This document shows, in pieces, positions 53,483 through 63,783 of a stretch of 64,000 nucleotides of DNA. Where the stretch lies: positions 37,207 to 101,206 of the forward strand of contig DKOR01000020.1 of the NCBI GenBank assembly GCA_002470825.1, given 5' to 3'. A program made the position numbers and the translations under genes. This DNA comes from Thiotrichaceae bacterium UBA7357 (lineage in GTDB: Bacteria; Pseudomonadota; Gammaproteobacteria; Eutrophobiales; Eutrophobiaceae). Within the stretch, counting starts at the first letter, position 1. Every line of letters starts with the position of its first letter. The notes below the pieces were generated by a model, which was given only the letters and a program-made list of their open reading frames with translations, did not search any database and was not told the DNA's origin.

Positions 53483-54120
53483 GTGTTGTTGAAAATAAAA
53501 TACCTGTCTGGATAAGCCAGTTAGAAAAAATAGTCAATAAAACATTGAGTCTCGATGAAGAAACGCTGTGTAAATTAGAAAAGCTCGAGGGTAAAGTGGT
53601 TGCATTTGAATTTACTAATACAAAGTTGACTGTATTTCTATTCTTTTCGACAGCAGGACTGACAATAAATACGACTTATAAAAATAAAGCCGATGTATTG
53701 ATTAAAGGTACACCAACAAATTTTATAATGATGTTGGCTATGTCGAAGCAAGGTAGCGCTAACTTGCCAACAGATATGCAAATCATTGGTGATATTGTTC
53801 TTGTTCAACAATTTCAGCTAATAATGCAAAATATTGAAATTGATCTCGAAGAATTACTTGCAAACTGGTTGGGTGATAGTGTCGCTTATGAACTGGGAAA
53901 AATTATACATAGCACTAGTAGCGTAGCTATAGATACTGGGAAAACATTAGCAATGAACATAAGTGAATATCTACGTTTTGAAACCGATATGTTACCGGAC
54001 GAATTATTAGTAGATGATTTTTGTAAAGAAGTCGATGTGCTTCGAGAGGATGTTGATAGACTTTATCAGAGAGTTAGTCACACCGTAAAACAAATAAAAA
54101 GTAAAGATCAGAGTACTTAA
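53479..54120 (+). CDS. ubiJ: Ubiquinone biosynthesis accessory factor UbiJ (SCP2 domain)
   Basis: The 213-residue protein has an SCP2-like lipid-binding domain (about 15-115) with GKVVAFEFTNTKLTVFLFFS and MQIIGDIVLVQQFQLIMQ. A C-terminal helical part (WLGDSVAYELGKI to the coiled end EDVDRLYQRVSHTVKQIKS) follows. UbiJ binds ubiquinone intermediates and supports the Ubi complex. It lies between ubiE and ubiB, as in E. coli. It overlaps ubiE by four bases and ends four bases before ubiB. Confidence 0.9.
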   Translation: MSVVENKIPVWISQLEKIVNKTLSLDEETLCKLEKLEGKVVAFEFTNTKLTVFLFFSTAGLTINTTYKNKADVLIKGTPTNFIMMLAMSKQGSANLPTDMQIIGDIVLVQQFQLIMQNIEIDLEELLANWLGDSVAYELGKIIHSTSSVAIDTGKTLAMNISEYLRFETDMLPDELLVDDFCKEVDVLREDVDRLYQRVSHTVKQIKSKDQST

Positions 54121-54124
54121 ATTT

Positions 54125-55783
54125 ATGGAGCAAATACTTCGTTTATTAGCTATTCAAAAAGTATTAATAAAGTATGGTTTTGATGAATTTATCTTTACAA
54201 TGCATTTATTTCGTCCAGTACGTCTCCTGTTTTATGTTTTTCCTTGGAACTGGTTTGGAAAAAAAAAGAGGCCTCGTGCACAGCGTATGCGTTTGATGTT
54301 GGAGGAATTAGGTCCTATCTATGTCAAATTGGGACAAATATTATCAACCCGACGTGACCTAATACCGGAAGATATAGCTAATGAATTTGCCATGCTACAA
54401 GATTCTGTTGCTCCATTTTCTGGAAAGGTTGCTCGCCAAATTATTGAAGATGCCTACGAATGCGATATCAGCGAAGTATTTCTGGAGTTTAATGAAACAC
54501 CGTTGGCTTCAGCGTCAGTTGCTCAGGTACATCTAGCAACACTTAAAGATGGTCGTGATTTTATTGTTAAAGTTATTCGCCCTGGTATTGAAATTCTTAT
54601 TCGTAAAGATTTGAAATTGCTGCATCTGCTTGCAGAGAAAGGAGAAAAATATTACCGCAAAGGAAAATCTCTACGTTTTACTGGTGTGATTACTGAATTT
54701 GAAAAAACATTATTGAATGAACTTGATTTACAAAGAGAAGCGGCTAACGCTTCTCAGTTACGTCGAAATTTTGGTAATGAAGAACGCTACTATGTTCCTG
54801 AAATAGACTGGGGACTAACACGACGTAATGTGTTGGTGATGGAGCGAGTAACCGGCATCTCAGTTCGAGACATTGATAAATTAAAAGCCGCGGGAATAAA
54901 TTTGAAATGGCTAGCTGAATATGGTGTCGAAATATTTTTTATGCAAGTTTTTCGTGATAATTTTTTCCATGCAGATATGCACCCGGGTAATATTTTTGTA
55001 GGGCCTTCTGAAGGCGATATTCCATCAAAAGTAAAGGTTATCGATTTTGGCATCATGTGTTCATTGACTGAGTTTGACCAACGCTACTTAGCAGATAATT
55101 TCATTGCATTTTTAAACCGCAATTATAACCGTGTCGCAGCATTACATATAGAGTCAGGATGGGTTCCTAAAGGGACCCGTATAGACGAATTGGAATCAGC
55201 CATACGCACAGTTTGTGAACCATTACTTGTTAGACCAATGAATGAGATTTCATTTGGTGAGTTATTACAACGACTTATTCAAATTGCACGACGATTTAAT
55301 GTTGAGATTATGCCGCAATTAATTATGTTGCAAAAAACTATTATTAATATTGAAGGCATAGGGCGACAACTTTATCCAGAGCTCGATCTCTGGAAAACTG
55401 CTCGACCACAATTAGAACGTTTTATGGATGAACGTATCGGTATGAAAGGATTGTTTAAAGGTGTAAAACTTAATATTCCAAAGCTGATAGACCGATTACC
55501 AGATATACCAAATCGTGCACTTGATGTGTTAGATCAATTATACGAAGGTAGAATAGAAATGGAAAATAAGTCGAAAGAATTAAATAACCTTCGAAAAGAA
55601 ATGAAAATCTATAGTCGTAGTACAGTATTAGCTGTGGTCGGATCAGGGTTTTTGTTGTCTTCGGCTATTATCTATGCGCTTGACAATACAACTCATGGGG
55701 TACTTGCGTCAGTACCAGTTGTATCTTGGTTGTTGGGTTATGCCGGGATGATGTTGTTATATTTGTCATGGCAACAAAAGTAG
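54125..55783 (+). CDS. ubiB: UbiB atypical kinase-like protein for ubiquinone biosynthesis
   Basis: The 552-residue ADCK/ABC1 protein has the KxGQ motif in YVKLGQILSTRRDLIPEDIANEF (about 61-83), the Ala-rich loop ASVAQVHLA (about 127-135), the catalytic-loop HADMHPGNIFV (about 282-292) and KVIDFGIM. Two C-terminal membrane helices (about 500-520 and 525-548) anchor it. UbiB has ATPase activity and helps extract hydrophobic ubiquinone precursors. Confidence 0.96.
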   Translation: MEQILRLLAIQKVLIKYGFDEFIFTMHLFRPVRLLFYVFPWNWFGKKKRPRAQRMRLMLEELGPIYVKLGQILSTRRDLIPEDIANEFAMLQDSVAPFSGKVARQIIEDAYECDISEVFLEFNETPLASASVAQVHLATLKDGRDFIVKVIRPGIEILIRKDLKLLHLLAEKGEKYYRKGKSLRFTGVITEFEKTLLNELDLQREAANASQLRRNFGNEERYYVPEIDWGLTRRNVLVMERVTGISVRDIDKLKAAGINLKWLAEYGVEIFFMQVFRDNFFHADMHPGNIFVGPSEGDIPSKVKVIDFGIMCSLTEFDQRYLADNFIAFLNRNYNRVAALHIESGWVPKGTRIDELESAIRTVCEPLLVRPMNEISFGELLQRLIQIARRFNVEIMPQLIMLQKTIINIEGIGRQLYPELDLWKTARPQLERFMDERIGMKGLFKGVKLNIPKLIDRLPDIPNRALDVLDQLYEGRIEMENKSKELNNLRKEMKIYSRSTVLAVVGSGFLLSSAIIYALDNTTHGVLASVPVVSWLLGYAGMMLLYLSWQQK

Positions 55784-55821
55784 ATAATTAAGAAAACTAT
55801 CCTGACAATAAGAGATATTCT

Positions 55822-56733
55822 ATGCAACGAAAAGATGTTGAATTTAAAACAGAAGATGACACTACTTTACGTGGCTGGTTATATTTACCAAATGATACTG
55901 GTGATGTTGTTCCAGCAATTGTTATGGCTCATGGTTATTCTGCTGTTAAAGAAATGTATCTTGATAAGTATGGTGAAGTCTTTGCAGCAGCAGGCATGGG
56001 AGTACTTATTTTTGATAATCGTAATTTTGGTTCAAGCGATGGTGAACCAAGGCAAGAAATTGATCCATGGCAACAAATTCGTGATTATCGTGATGCAATC
56101 ACTTATACAATTTCGCTAACTATGGTTGATGAAAGTCGCATAGGAGTTTTTGGGTCAAGTTATAGCGGTGGCCATGTTCTTGTTGTCGCTGGAATCGATA
56201 AGCGAGTTAAATGTGTTGTGTCTCAAGTGCCTATTATCTCTGGAATAGAAAATGCACGTAGGCTTATTCGTTCAGATCTTTGGGATGGACTTCGCGGTAT
56301 GTTTGATGATGATCGTGCCGCACGGTATGCGGGAAATAAGCCACAGATGGTCCCTGTAGTATCTTCACCTTATGAACAACCTCAGGCTCCTGCCGCATTA
56401 CCTACCGCTGATTCATGGAAATGGTTCAGAGAAACTCATGATAAACTGGCTCCCTCTTGGAGGAATGAAGTTACTCTTCGCTCTGTTGAAATGTTCATTG
56501 AATACGAGCCGGCTATTTATATACCATCAATCAGTCCCACTCCACTTTTAATGTTGATAGCACGAGATGATGTCCTGACTGTTTCTGACTTAGCTTTTGC
56601 GGCTTATGATACAGCGCATGAACCAAAACAACTCGTGGTCTTAAACGGCGGACATTTTGATGCTTATATCGATTCATTTGATGAATCGAGTTCATCTGCG
56701 AAAGACTGGTTTAGTCAATATCTTTTAGGATAG
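55822..56733 (+). CDS. Alpha/beta hydrolase
   Basis: The 303-residue protein has the oxyanion region MAHGYSAVKEMY, GMGVLIFDNRNFGSSDGEP, the nucleophile elbow GSSYSGG (about 111-117, Ser113), the acid in IARDDVLT and the His in NGGHFDAY. It resembles YcjY/dienelactone-hydrolase-like enzymes with an inserted lid region (about 150-225). The substrate is unknown. It follows ubiB by 38 bases, but the association is probably not functional. Confidence 0.86.
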   Translation: MQRKDVEFKTEDDTTLRGWLYLPNDTGDVVPAIVMAHGYSAVKEMYLDKYGEVFAAAGMGVLIFDNRNFGSSDGEPRQEIDPWQQIRDYRDAITYTISLTMVDESRIGVFGSSYSGGHVLVVAGIDKRVKCVVSQVPIISGIENARRLIRSDLWDGLRGMFDDDRAARYAGNKPQMVPVVSSPYEQPQAPAALPTADSWKWFRETHDKLAPSWRNEVTLRSVEMFIEYEPAIYIPSISPTPLLMLIARDDVLTVSDLAFAAYDTAHEPKQLVVLNGGHFDAYIDSFDESSSSAKDWFSQYLLG

Positions 56734-57090
56734 AGTTTGAAAGCGAAAATATTCGATCGATATAGAGAAAATATGTGCGTCACATAAACTTAAAATACAT
56801 TTTTTATTTTGGTTGTTAGCAAAAATATCTGTTTACAATGCTAAAGCGTATTAATATGGCATGAATAATAAACTTCCGGCTTGACTCATTAATAGTCATG
56901 AGCTAGCGGCATTAAGGCTTGTGTATATTACTTCCTCTAATTATCTCTATTAAGCATTAGATACCGTTGGTCTTTCCGGGGAACAAGAGCTCCATATGAT
57001 GGTCGTTAACAATCAGATTTTTTAAAACGCTTATATTTATTGTGAACGTTATGGGTCCATGGCCAAGATAAATTTTTCTTTTACATAAGA
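56734..57090. other. 357-base intergenic region between convergent genes
   Basis: The hydrolase gene and ctpA end here. No ORF with coding character was found. Small inverted repeats occur (TGACT/AGTCA near 56882-56900 and a CCATGG core near 57056-57064), but no strong stem with T-run in the expected place for either gene. Confidence 0.45.
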
Positions 57091-58404
57091 TCATTCTGTT
57101 TTTTTCAAATGAATAGCTAAACCTTTGAGTACGTTTAATGCCTCATATAGCTGGTAGTCTGTTTCAGCTAGAGAAGGCGTATCTGTTTTTGCCTTAGTTT
57201 TATCTTTTACTTGTTCCTCTTTACTTTCTTCCATTCCATTACCGAGATGACCTGTTAAATCAGATTCTTTGATTTGAGTTGAAGAATGATTTGCTACGCT
57301 ATCAACACGAATATTTTTTATGAAAATATCAGGTTCTATGCCGGATGCTTGAATAGAACGACCCGATGGTGTGAAGTAGCGAGCTGTAGTCAATTTTAAT
57401 GCTGCTTTATCATTCATTGGCAAAATAGTCTGAACTGAGCCTTTACCAAAGGTGCGTTCACCCATTATAATTGCACGGTGGTGATCTTGTAAGGCACCAG
57501 CAACAATCTCAGACGCTGAAGCGGAACCACCATTTACCAGAACTATCATGGGCGCATTCTCCAATATATCTGTTGGTTTTGCTGAAAATGTAAGTTTTGA
57601 GTCTTTGATTCGACCCTCAGTATAAACAATCAATCCTTCATCAATAAACAGATCAGAGACGCCTACTGCTGCATTTAGTATCCCGCCAGGATTATTTCTT
57701 AGATCGAGTATTAAGCCACTTAATTCATCTGCGTTATTTATTTTCAATTTTTCGAGTGATTTGCGCAGATCTTCCGCAGTATGTGTTTGAAAGTTCGATA
57801 CGCGTATATAACCAAATCCAGGCTCCAAAATCTTACTGCGGACACTTTTAACAGTGATAACATCACGTGTTATGGTAATTTGCATGGGCATATCTTCATT
57901 TTCCCTTATGACAGTAATGATGATGTCGGTACCCACTTTTCCACGCATTAATTTAACAGCATCATTTAAAGCCATACCTTTGACTGAACGTTCATCCAGT
58001 TTGATGATTAAGTCACCCGCTTTGATACCTGCACGTTCTGCTGGAGTGTCATCTATGGGTGATATCACTTTCACAAAACCATCTTCCATGCCGACTTCAA
58101 TACCGAGTCCACCAAATTCACCAGATGTACCTTCTTGGAGGTCTTCGTAGTGTTCTTTATCAAGATAAGTTGAATGAGGATCGAGACCTTCCAACATACC
58201 CCGTATTGCATTCTCGATTAATTCTCTGTCACTAATAGTTTCTACATAGTCATTCTTAACTTTAGCAAATACTTCAGTAAAAATACGAAGCTCATCTAAT
58301 GGTAGGGTCTTATCTTCATTGCCTTCTTCAGTCATTGCTAATACAGCACTTGCAAATGAAATTGACAACAATAGTGTGATAGTGAAACTCTTAAATAATG
58401 ACAT
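57091..58404 (-). CDS. ctpA: Carboxy-terminal processing peptidase, S41 family
   Basis: The 437-residue exported protease has a signal peptide (about 1-23) and a PDZ domain (about 90-170, with GGLGIEVGMEDGFVKVISP). The S41 core has the catalytic Ser in VNGGSASASEIVAGAL (about 289-304) and Lys in GERTFGKGSVQTIL. The C-terminal tail is Lys/Glu-rich. CtpA-type proteases control peptidoglycan hydrolases in Gram-negatives. It lies downstream of envC, its usual neighbour after gpmI. Confidence 0.93.
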   Translation of the reverse strand: MSLFKSFTITLLLSISFASAVLAMTEEGNEDKTLPLDELRIFTEVFAKVKNDYVETISDRELIENAIRGMLEGLDPHSTYLDKEHYEDLQEGTSGEFGGLGIEVGMEDGFVKVISPIDDTPAERAGIKAGDLIIKLDERSVKGMALNDAVKLMRGKVGTDIIITVIRENEDMPMQITITRDVITVKSVRSKILEPGFGYIRVSNFQTHTAEDLRKSLEKLKINNADELSGLILDLRNNPGGILNAAVGVSDLFIDEGLIVYTEGRIKDSKLTFSAKPTDILENAPMIVLVNGGSASASEIVAGALQDHHRAIIMGERTFGKGSVQTILPMNDKAALKLTTARYFTPSGRSIQASGIEPDIFIKNIRVDSVANHSSTQIKESDLTGHLGNGMEESKEEQVKDKTKAKTDTPSLAETDYQLYEALNVLKGLAIHLKKTE

Positions 58405-58526
58405 TGTTTACTCCGTTCAGGCTAACATGCGTAGATTATCTTGATTGTTTAATACGTAACAAGTTCATTACGATAGTTATTGTGAAGCATAACCGGGCTC
58501 TACTGTATATGACAAATCGGTAATGT

Positions 58527-59705
58527 CTACCATTTGCACCAATGAGATGGGTTGATAGGTTCAGTACCCTTTCTGATTTCGAAATAAAGGGCAGTATCGC
58601 TCTGTCCTCCGCTGTCTCCTACAGTTGCAATTGCTTCATCTGCGAGTACCCAATCACCCATATTTTTTAAGATATTTTGATTATGGCCGTATAAGCTCAT
58701 AAAGCTATCACCGTGATCGATAATTATTAATAAACCAAGATGACGAAACCATTCTGCAAAAATAATTTCACCGCTACTGATAGCAGTCACTTTGGCGCCC
58801 ATTTCAGCATTGATTAGAACACCTTGCCATTTGAGGTTGAGGTCTCCACTTTTTTTGTTAGCGCCATATTCTTTTGATAAGGTACCTTTAACTGGCCAAT
58901 TTAATTTACCCTTAAGAGTATTGAATCGTGGGGCCTCTTTAAATACTTCTTTTGTGACTACTTTATTTTTTTTTAACCCTTGAAATAAAATTCTGAGCTG
59001 ACGTTCATTTTCTTGCTGTATTTGAAGTTTGATTCCTTGTTCTTCTATATATTTTGCCAAACGTATATTTATATCACGTCGAGTTGCACGAAATTCATGA
59101 AAATCACTTAGTTTAGTTTTATGTTTCAATTTTAACTCTTCAAGCTTCACCGACTCATCTTTAATAGCTGATTGAATCTTCTCTAGACTTATTAAGGATT
59201 CTTTGAACTGTTCGATACGCTCAGAACGTATTCGATTGTGATAGTCATAATAGGCTAGTACACGTCTGACTAATGCGGGGTGTTCCTGATTGAGGATTAA
59301 TCTTAAATAATCATTGTGACCAATTTGATAAGCGGCTCGAATTTGATCAATTAGTTTTTCTTTTTCTTCTTTGAGTGCTGCATCATGCTCTGCTTGCTCA
59401 AACAACATCTCCTCGAGCTTAGATTTTTTTTCTGATATTTTTGCGTTAATGATATGCAGGTCAGTTAATGTTTCTGTGGTATTTATTTCATTATCGCGTA
59501 ACTCTTGTTGTGATTTATTCGTTTCATCCTGAGCGGATTTAATTCGTAATTCTATTTCTTTGATGCGTTTTTGAATATTTTGTAATGCAATAGCTTTTTC
59601 AGAATAGGAATTATTAGCGGCTATCGTCGCATTTGATATGAAGCATGAAGCTAAAAAGATTGAACAAATAAATGAGTTTGTTGTGTCAACGAAATGAGGA
59701 GTCAT
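58527..59705 (-). CDS. envC: Murein hydrolase activator EnvC (coiled coil plus LytM domain)
   Basis: The 392-residue exported protein has a hydrophobic signal (about 10-30), a long coiled coil (about 35-245) and a C-terminal M23/LytM domain (about 275-392). The domain lacks the zinc ligands (LYFEIRKG instead of LHFE; no HxxxD), as in EnvC, which activates AmiA/AmiB amidases at the septum. ATG 59705 is used; an ATG at 59747 would add 14 residues with a KR-rich start, and neither has a clear ribosome site. Its 5' end overlaps the 3' end of gpmI by 20 bases or more. Confidence 0.9.
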   Translation of the reverse strand: MTPHFVDTTNSFICSIFLASCFISNATIAANNSYSEKAIALQNIQKRIKEIELRIKSAQDETNKSQQELRDNEINTTETLTDLHIINAKISEKKSKLEEMLFEQAEHDAALKEEKEKLIDQIRAAYQIGHNDYLRLILNQEHPALVRRVLAYYDYHNRIRSERIEQFKESLISLEKIQSAIKDESVKLEELKLKHKTKLSDFHEFRATRRDINIRLAKYIEEQGIKLQIQQENERQLRILFQGLKKNKVVTKEVFKEAPRFNTLKGKLNWPVKGTLSKEYGANKKSGDLNLKWQGVLINAEMGAKVTAISSGEIIFAEWFRHLGLLIIIDHGDSFMSLYGHNQNILKNMGDWVLADEAIATVGDSGGQSDTALYFEIRKGTEPINPSHWCKW

Positions 59706-61302
59706 GCTTGATTTGCTTAATAATGGTTGCAGGGATATCCTTTTCATAAAATTCTAATAGTGTTTTACCGGTCATCTCTTTCGGTTTTGGAATTCCCATG
59801 ATATCGAGCATTGTTGGAGTGATATCAGATAAAGAGCCGACTTCGGGTAAAAATTTGGCTCGTCTGCCGATATAAATAAGCGGCACATAATTATTAGTAT
59901 GCGCTGTGTGCGCCTGAGATCTGATCTTTTCAGTGGTGTAAGCCTTTAGCTGTTCTGCATTTCCATGGTCGGCGGTAATAACAATTTCACCACCAATTTT
60001 TTGTGCACAATGAATAACCTTGGCGAGACATTTATCAATAGTTTCTATTGCTGATATTGTTGCTTTGAAATCACCAGTGTGGCCAACCATATCCGCATTT
60101 GCATAGTTGCAGACTATGACATCATATTTTTTACTATTTATTGAATCAATAAGGTGTTCCGTTATCTCGTTAGCACTCATTTCTGGTTGTTTATCATAAG
60201 TTTCTACATGTGGTGAAGGAACCAATATACGGTCTTCACCTTCGAAAACACGTTCTTCCCCACCATTAAAGAAAAAAGTAACATGAGCATATTTTTCCGT
60301 TTCAGCAATACGAAGTTGCTTCAACCCAAGATTCGCTATGTATTCACCAAAGACATTCGACATACTGATAGGCGGAAATGCAACAGGAAATTCATAATTG
60401 GCTTTATACGAGGTTAGACTGAGAAACGAAGAAAGTTTAGGTATTCGCTCCCGATCGAATGCCTGGAACTCCGGTTTTGTGAATGCGCGGGCTAGTTGAC
60501 GAGCACGGTCTGCACGGTAATTAGCAAAAACAATAACATCACCATCATTAATGTTAATGGGTGGTTTACCCAGTTTTGTGATGACTGTTGGTTTGATGAA
60601 TTCATCTGATTCACCTCTAGCATAGGCCATATCAACGGCAATGAAGGGATCAACAGATTGATATTCTGCCTTCCCTTGGGTTATTAGGTCATAAGCTAGT
60701 TTGGTACGATCCCAGCGTTTATTGCGGTCCATTGCATAATGGCGACCAATTATTGATGCGAAAATACCAACACCCAACTTCTTCATCTTCAGCTGAGCAT
60801 TATGAATCGATTCTTCTGCACACTTTGGTGGTGTATCTCGACCATCAAGAAAAGCATGGAGATAAATCTTTTTCACACCACATTTGCTAGCTAATTCCAT
60901 TAATGCAAATATATGGTCCTCATGGCTATGTACCCCTCCGTTTGAAAGTAATCCCAGTAAATGAACCGCCTTATTTTTTTCAGCAGCATTTTTAAATGCA
61001 AGATTCAGATTCTTATTTTTATAAAAACTACCATCCTCAAGTGCTCGAGTAATACGAGTGAACTCTTGATCTACTATTCGGCCAGAACCAATATTCATAT
61101 GTCCTACTTCAGAATTACCCATTTGCGTAGCTGGTAGTCCGACATCAATGCCTGATGCGCTTATCAGAGTATGTGGGTACTCTTCCCAAATACGTTCCCA
61201 TGTGGGCTTATTAGCAGAATAGATTGCATTATAGACCGTATTATCTGTATGGCCCCAGCCATCTAGAATTATTAGAATTATTGGTTTATGACTTACTTGC
61301 AT
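59686..61302 (-). CDS. gpmI: Phosphoglycerate mutase, cofactor-independent
   Basis: This 538-residue glycolytic enzyme is manganese-dependent. It has ILIILDGWGHTD (Asp metal ligand), the phosphoserine site TQMGNSEVGHMNIGSGR (about 59-75), GGVHSHEDH (about 122-130), FLDGRDTPP and the C-terminal metal motifs in VITADHGNAEQLK and AHTAHTNNYVPLIYIG. ATG 61302 is chosen over TTG 61320. It is the first gene of the gpmI-envC-ctpA minus-strand run and divergent from the rhodanese-secB-gpsA operon. Confidence 0.96.
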   Translation of the reverse strand: MQVSHKPIILIILDGWGHTDNTVYNAIYSANKPTWERIWEEYPHTLISASGIDVGLPATQMGNSEVGHMNIGSGRIVDQEFTRITRALEDGSFYKNKNLNLAFKNAAEKNKAVHLLGLLSNGGVHSHEDHIFALMELASKCGVKKIYLHAFLDGRDTPPKCAEESIHNAQLKMKKLGVGIFASIIGRHYAMDRNKRWDRTKLAYDLITQGKAEYQSVDPFIAVDMAYARGESDEFIKPTVITKLGKPPININDGDVIVFANYRADRARQLARAFTKPEFQAFDRERIPKLSSFLSLTSYKANYEFPVAFPPISMSNVFGEYIANLGLKQLRIAETEKYAHVTFFFNGGEERVFEGEDRILVPSPHVETYDKQPEMSANEITEHLIDSINSKKYDVIVCNYANADMVGHTGDFKATISAIETIDKCLAKVIHCAQKIGGEIVITADHGNAEQLKAYTTEKIRSQAHTAHTNNYVPLIYIGRRAKFLPEVGSLSDITPTMLDIMGIPKPKEMTGKTLLEFYEKDIPATIIKQIKHDSSFR

Positions 61303-61583
61303 TGAAGGTCTTAATGGCAATGACTAGAATGTATGGGCTTTAAATGATGACAGATTTTGTAATACGAAAATGAGATATCGGTTACTTGATATATATACAT
61401 GTAATTAATTTGACAATATCTTTAAGAATTCTACTTTAATTGCGTAAATTTTAGCATGAAAGCTGATATGACTTCATATTAATCAATAATACACATTGAA
61501 TCAGCTATAAATGTTTTTTCAGTCGACGATATAACGTATTATTCAGACCTCACTTAATACTACTACAGCAAGAGATTACTGCA

Positions 61584-62015
61584 ATGGAACGACTCCTTGA
61601 ATTTGTGGGCAACCACCCGCTTTATTTTTCACTATTGATTTCCATATTGATGTTATTAATTTGGAATATTTTTGGTGATATGCTTAGTGGCGTTAAATTA
61701 TCACCACCTGAAGAAGTTACGCGTCTGATTAATCGAGACAATGCTAAAGTACTCGATTTGCGAACGCAAAAGGAATTTGAGAAAGGACATATTATTGATG
61801 CCATTAATATTAGTGCTGATCAAGTACCAGGGCAGCTTGATAAACTAAAAAAATACAAAAAAAACGGAGTTATCCTTTGTTGTGCTACCGGGTCTGTTTC
61901 TTCAAAAACAGCACGTAAGTTAATGAATGAAGGATATGAAAAAGTTTTTAGTCTGAAAGGCGGTATTCTCTCATGGCAAAATGCAAACTTACCTCTTACT
62001 AGAGGGCTTAAATAA
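61584..62015 (+). CDS. Rhodanese-like protein (YibN type), membrane-anchored
   Basis: The 143-residue protein has an N-terminal membrane helix (about 12-32) and one rhodanese domain (about 45-138) with DLRTQKEFEKGHIIDAINI and the active-site loop CATGSVS (Cys100). YibN-type proteins sit at the inner membrane before secB in many Gammaproteobacteria, as here. A sulfurtransferase role is presumed; the physiological donor is unknown. AAGAGA precedes the ATG. Confidence 0.9.
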   Translation: MERLLEFVGNHPLYFSLLISILMLLIWNIFGDMLSGVKLSPPEEVTRLINRDNAKVLDLRTQKEFEKGHIIDAINISADQVPGQLDKLKKYKKNGVILCCATGSVSSKTARKLMNEGYEKVFSLKGGILSWQNANLPLTRGLK

Positions 62016-62060
62016 AGTTATATAATTCTAATAAATTTTCAAAAAAGATAGGAAAAAATC

Positions 62061-62570
62061 ATGACTGAACAAGATAGCAAGCAAGCACAAAAAGATAATG
62101 GACCAGATGACGCACAGTTTTTAGTACAAAAAGTCTACGTAAAAGATATTTCATTTGAAACACCTAATACTCCGGAAATATTTAAGGTGGAATGGCGACC
62201 AGAAGTCGAGATGAATATGATTAATAAAGCAACACCTATTGGCGATGACCATTTTGATGTGGTGTTGACGGTTACATTAACGGTTAAGGTGGGTGATAAG
62301 GTAGCGTATCTGATTGAAATCAATCAAGCGGGTATATTTATGATTAGAAATCTCCCTGCAGATGTCATTGATCGTATGTTAGCAATTGTTTGTGCCAATA
62401 TCTTATTTCCTTTCATACGTGAGACTGTTTCAGATGTAGTTACGCGTGGTGGTTTTCCACAGTTATTGCTCGCACCGGTAAACTTTGATGCCTTGTTTGA
62501 ACAAGAGCAAGCCGAAGGGAAGGCCCAGCTAGAAGCAGCTGCACATGCTAATGCAGACATAACGCATTAA
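62061..62570 (+). CDS. secB: Protein-export chaperone SecB
   Basis: The 169-residue tetrameric chaperone keeps preproteins unfolded and hands them to SecA. Family segments are FLVQKVYVKDISFETPNTPEIF (about 20-41), WRPEVEMNMI, YLIEINQAGIFMIRNLP and ANILFPFIRETVSDVVTRGGFPQLLLAPVNFDALF (about 113-147). Length and order (rhodanese-secB-gpsA) match the enteric and Pseudomonas arrangement. A ribosome site AGG lies eight bases before the ATG. Confidence 0.96.
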   Translation: MTEQDSKQAQKDNGPDDAQFLVQKVYVKDISFETPNTPEIFKVEWRPEVEMNMINKATPIGDDHFDVVLTVTLTVKVGDKVAYLIEINQAGIFMIRNLPADVIDRMLAIVCANILFPFIRETVSDVVTRGGFPQLLLAPVNFDALFEQEQAEGKAQLEAAAHANADITH

Positions 62571-62576
62571 TTCATC

Positions 62577-63569
62577 ATGACAACACAGTCAGTGTTAGTT
62601 CTCGGAGCAGGTTCTTGGGGCACTGCATTAGCATTGGTTTTAGCGCGTAAGAAAAATATAGTCTATCTATGGGATATAAATTTAGAGTTGATAAAAAGTC
62701 TAAAAACTGAAAAAACAAATATGCGTTATATTCCTGGAGTCCCTTTCCCGAAAAATATAATTCCTGTTGAATCTATTGAGCAAGTCCCTCTCAGTACAAA
62801 AATGTTTGTTAATTCTGTTCCTTGCTATGGTTTGCGCAGCAGCTTGCAATTATTAAAATATTTTTCTGATGTTAATTTGTGTATTGCTTGTAAAGGTTTT
62901 GAGCCGGGTACGCAGAAATTTAATCATCAAGTTGTTGAAGAAGAGTTACCTAAAAGTAATATTGCGATACTTTCAGGTCCATCTTTTGCGAAAGAAGTAG
63001 GTGCAGGTTTGCCAACTGCCGTTACTATTGCTGCTAAGGATCTTAGTGTTGCAAAAATATTTGCAGATTTATTTCATGATGATGTCTTTCGTATCTATAC
63101 CCATAATGATGTCATAGGCACGCAAGTCGGTGGAGCGGTGAAAAATGTAATGGCAATTGCAGCTGGTATAGCCGACGGATTAGGTTTTGGCGCCAATACA
63201 CGTTCAGCATTATTAACGCGTGGCTTAGCAGAGATTATGCGTTTGGGATTGGCTTTGGGCGCTAGGCAAGAAACTTTTATGGGCCTTGCTGGTTTAGGTG
63301 ATTTAGTCTTGACGTGCACCGATAATCAATCGCGAAATCGAAGTCTGGGGTTGTTATTAGCTGAAGGATTATCGGTTAATGCTGCGAGTGAGAAAATCGG
63401 ACAAGCTATTGAAGGTCTAAGGACAGCAAATGAAGTTGCAGTATTGGCTAAGAAACATGGAATTGAAATGCCGATTATAGAACAAGTTAATAACGTACTT
63501 CAATCAAGATGCTCCCCACATGAAGCAGTAAAAAACTTGTTGACGCGTGGTTCTAAGGCTGAAGTTTAA
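62577..63569 (+). CDS. gpsA: Glycerol-3-phosphate dehydrogenase [NAD(P)+]
   Basis: This 330-residue enzyme reduces DHAP to sn-glycerol-3-phosphate for phospholipids. It has the Rossmann loop VLVLGAGSWGTALALVLAR (about 6-24), LSGPSFAKEVGAGLPTAVTIA (about 138-158), the catalytic Lys in GGAVKNVMAIAAGIADGLG (about 186-204) and GLAGLGDLVLTC. It lies six bases after secB and is probably co-transcribed with it. Confidence 0.96.
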   Translation: MTTQSVLVLGAGSWGTALALVLARKKNIVYLWDINLELIKSLKTEKTNMRYIPGVPFPKNIIPVESIEQVPLSTKMFVNSVPCYGLRSSLQLLKYFSDVNLCIACKGFEPGTQKFNHQVVEEELPKSNIAILSGPSFAKEVGAGLPTAVTIAAKDLSVAKIFADLFHDDVFRIYTHNDVIGTQVGGAVKNVMAIAAGIADGLGFGANTRSALLTRGLAEIMRLGLALGARQETFMGLAGLGDLVLTCTDNQSRNRSLGLLLAEGLSVNAASEKIGQAIEGLRTANEVAVLAKKHGIEMPIIEQVNNVLQSRCSPHEAVKNLLTRGSKAEV

Positions 63570-63783
63570 TTAAAATAAGATTCTGTTACGACATAAATTT
63601 TCTTAAGTAACTCGCAAATATTAACTCTTGGCTCTCATTTTACTATAATGTGGTGAATACATACGTCGTAAAGATAGTTATCGCAAAAAAAGCACTAATT
63701 AACAGTATGCATATCAAGTAATCACAGAAATATACAGTATATTTTAACAGATGGTTATGTATGGATAGTTGGTAGACAATAAG

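Noticed and set aside
58527..58900. Missing zinc ligands in the LytM domain of EnvC
   Set aside because: EnvC is normally degenerate at these positions and works as an amidase activator.
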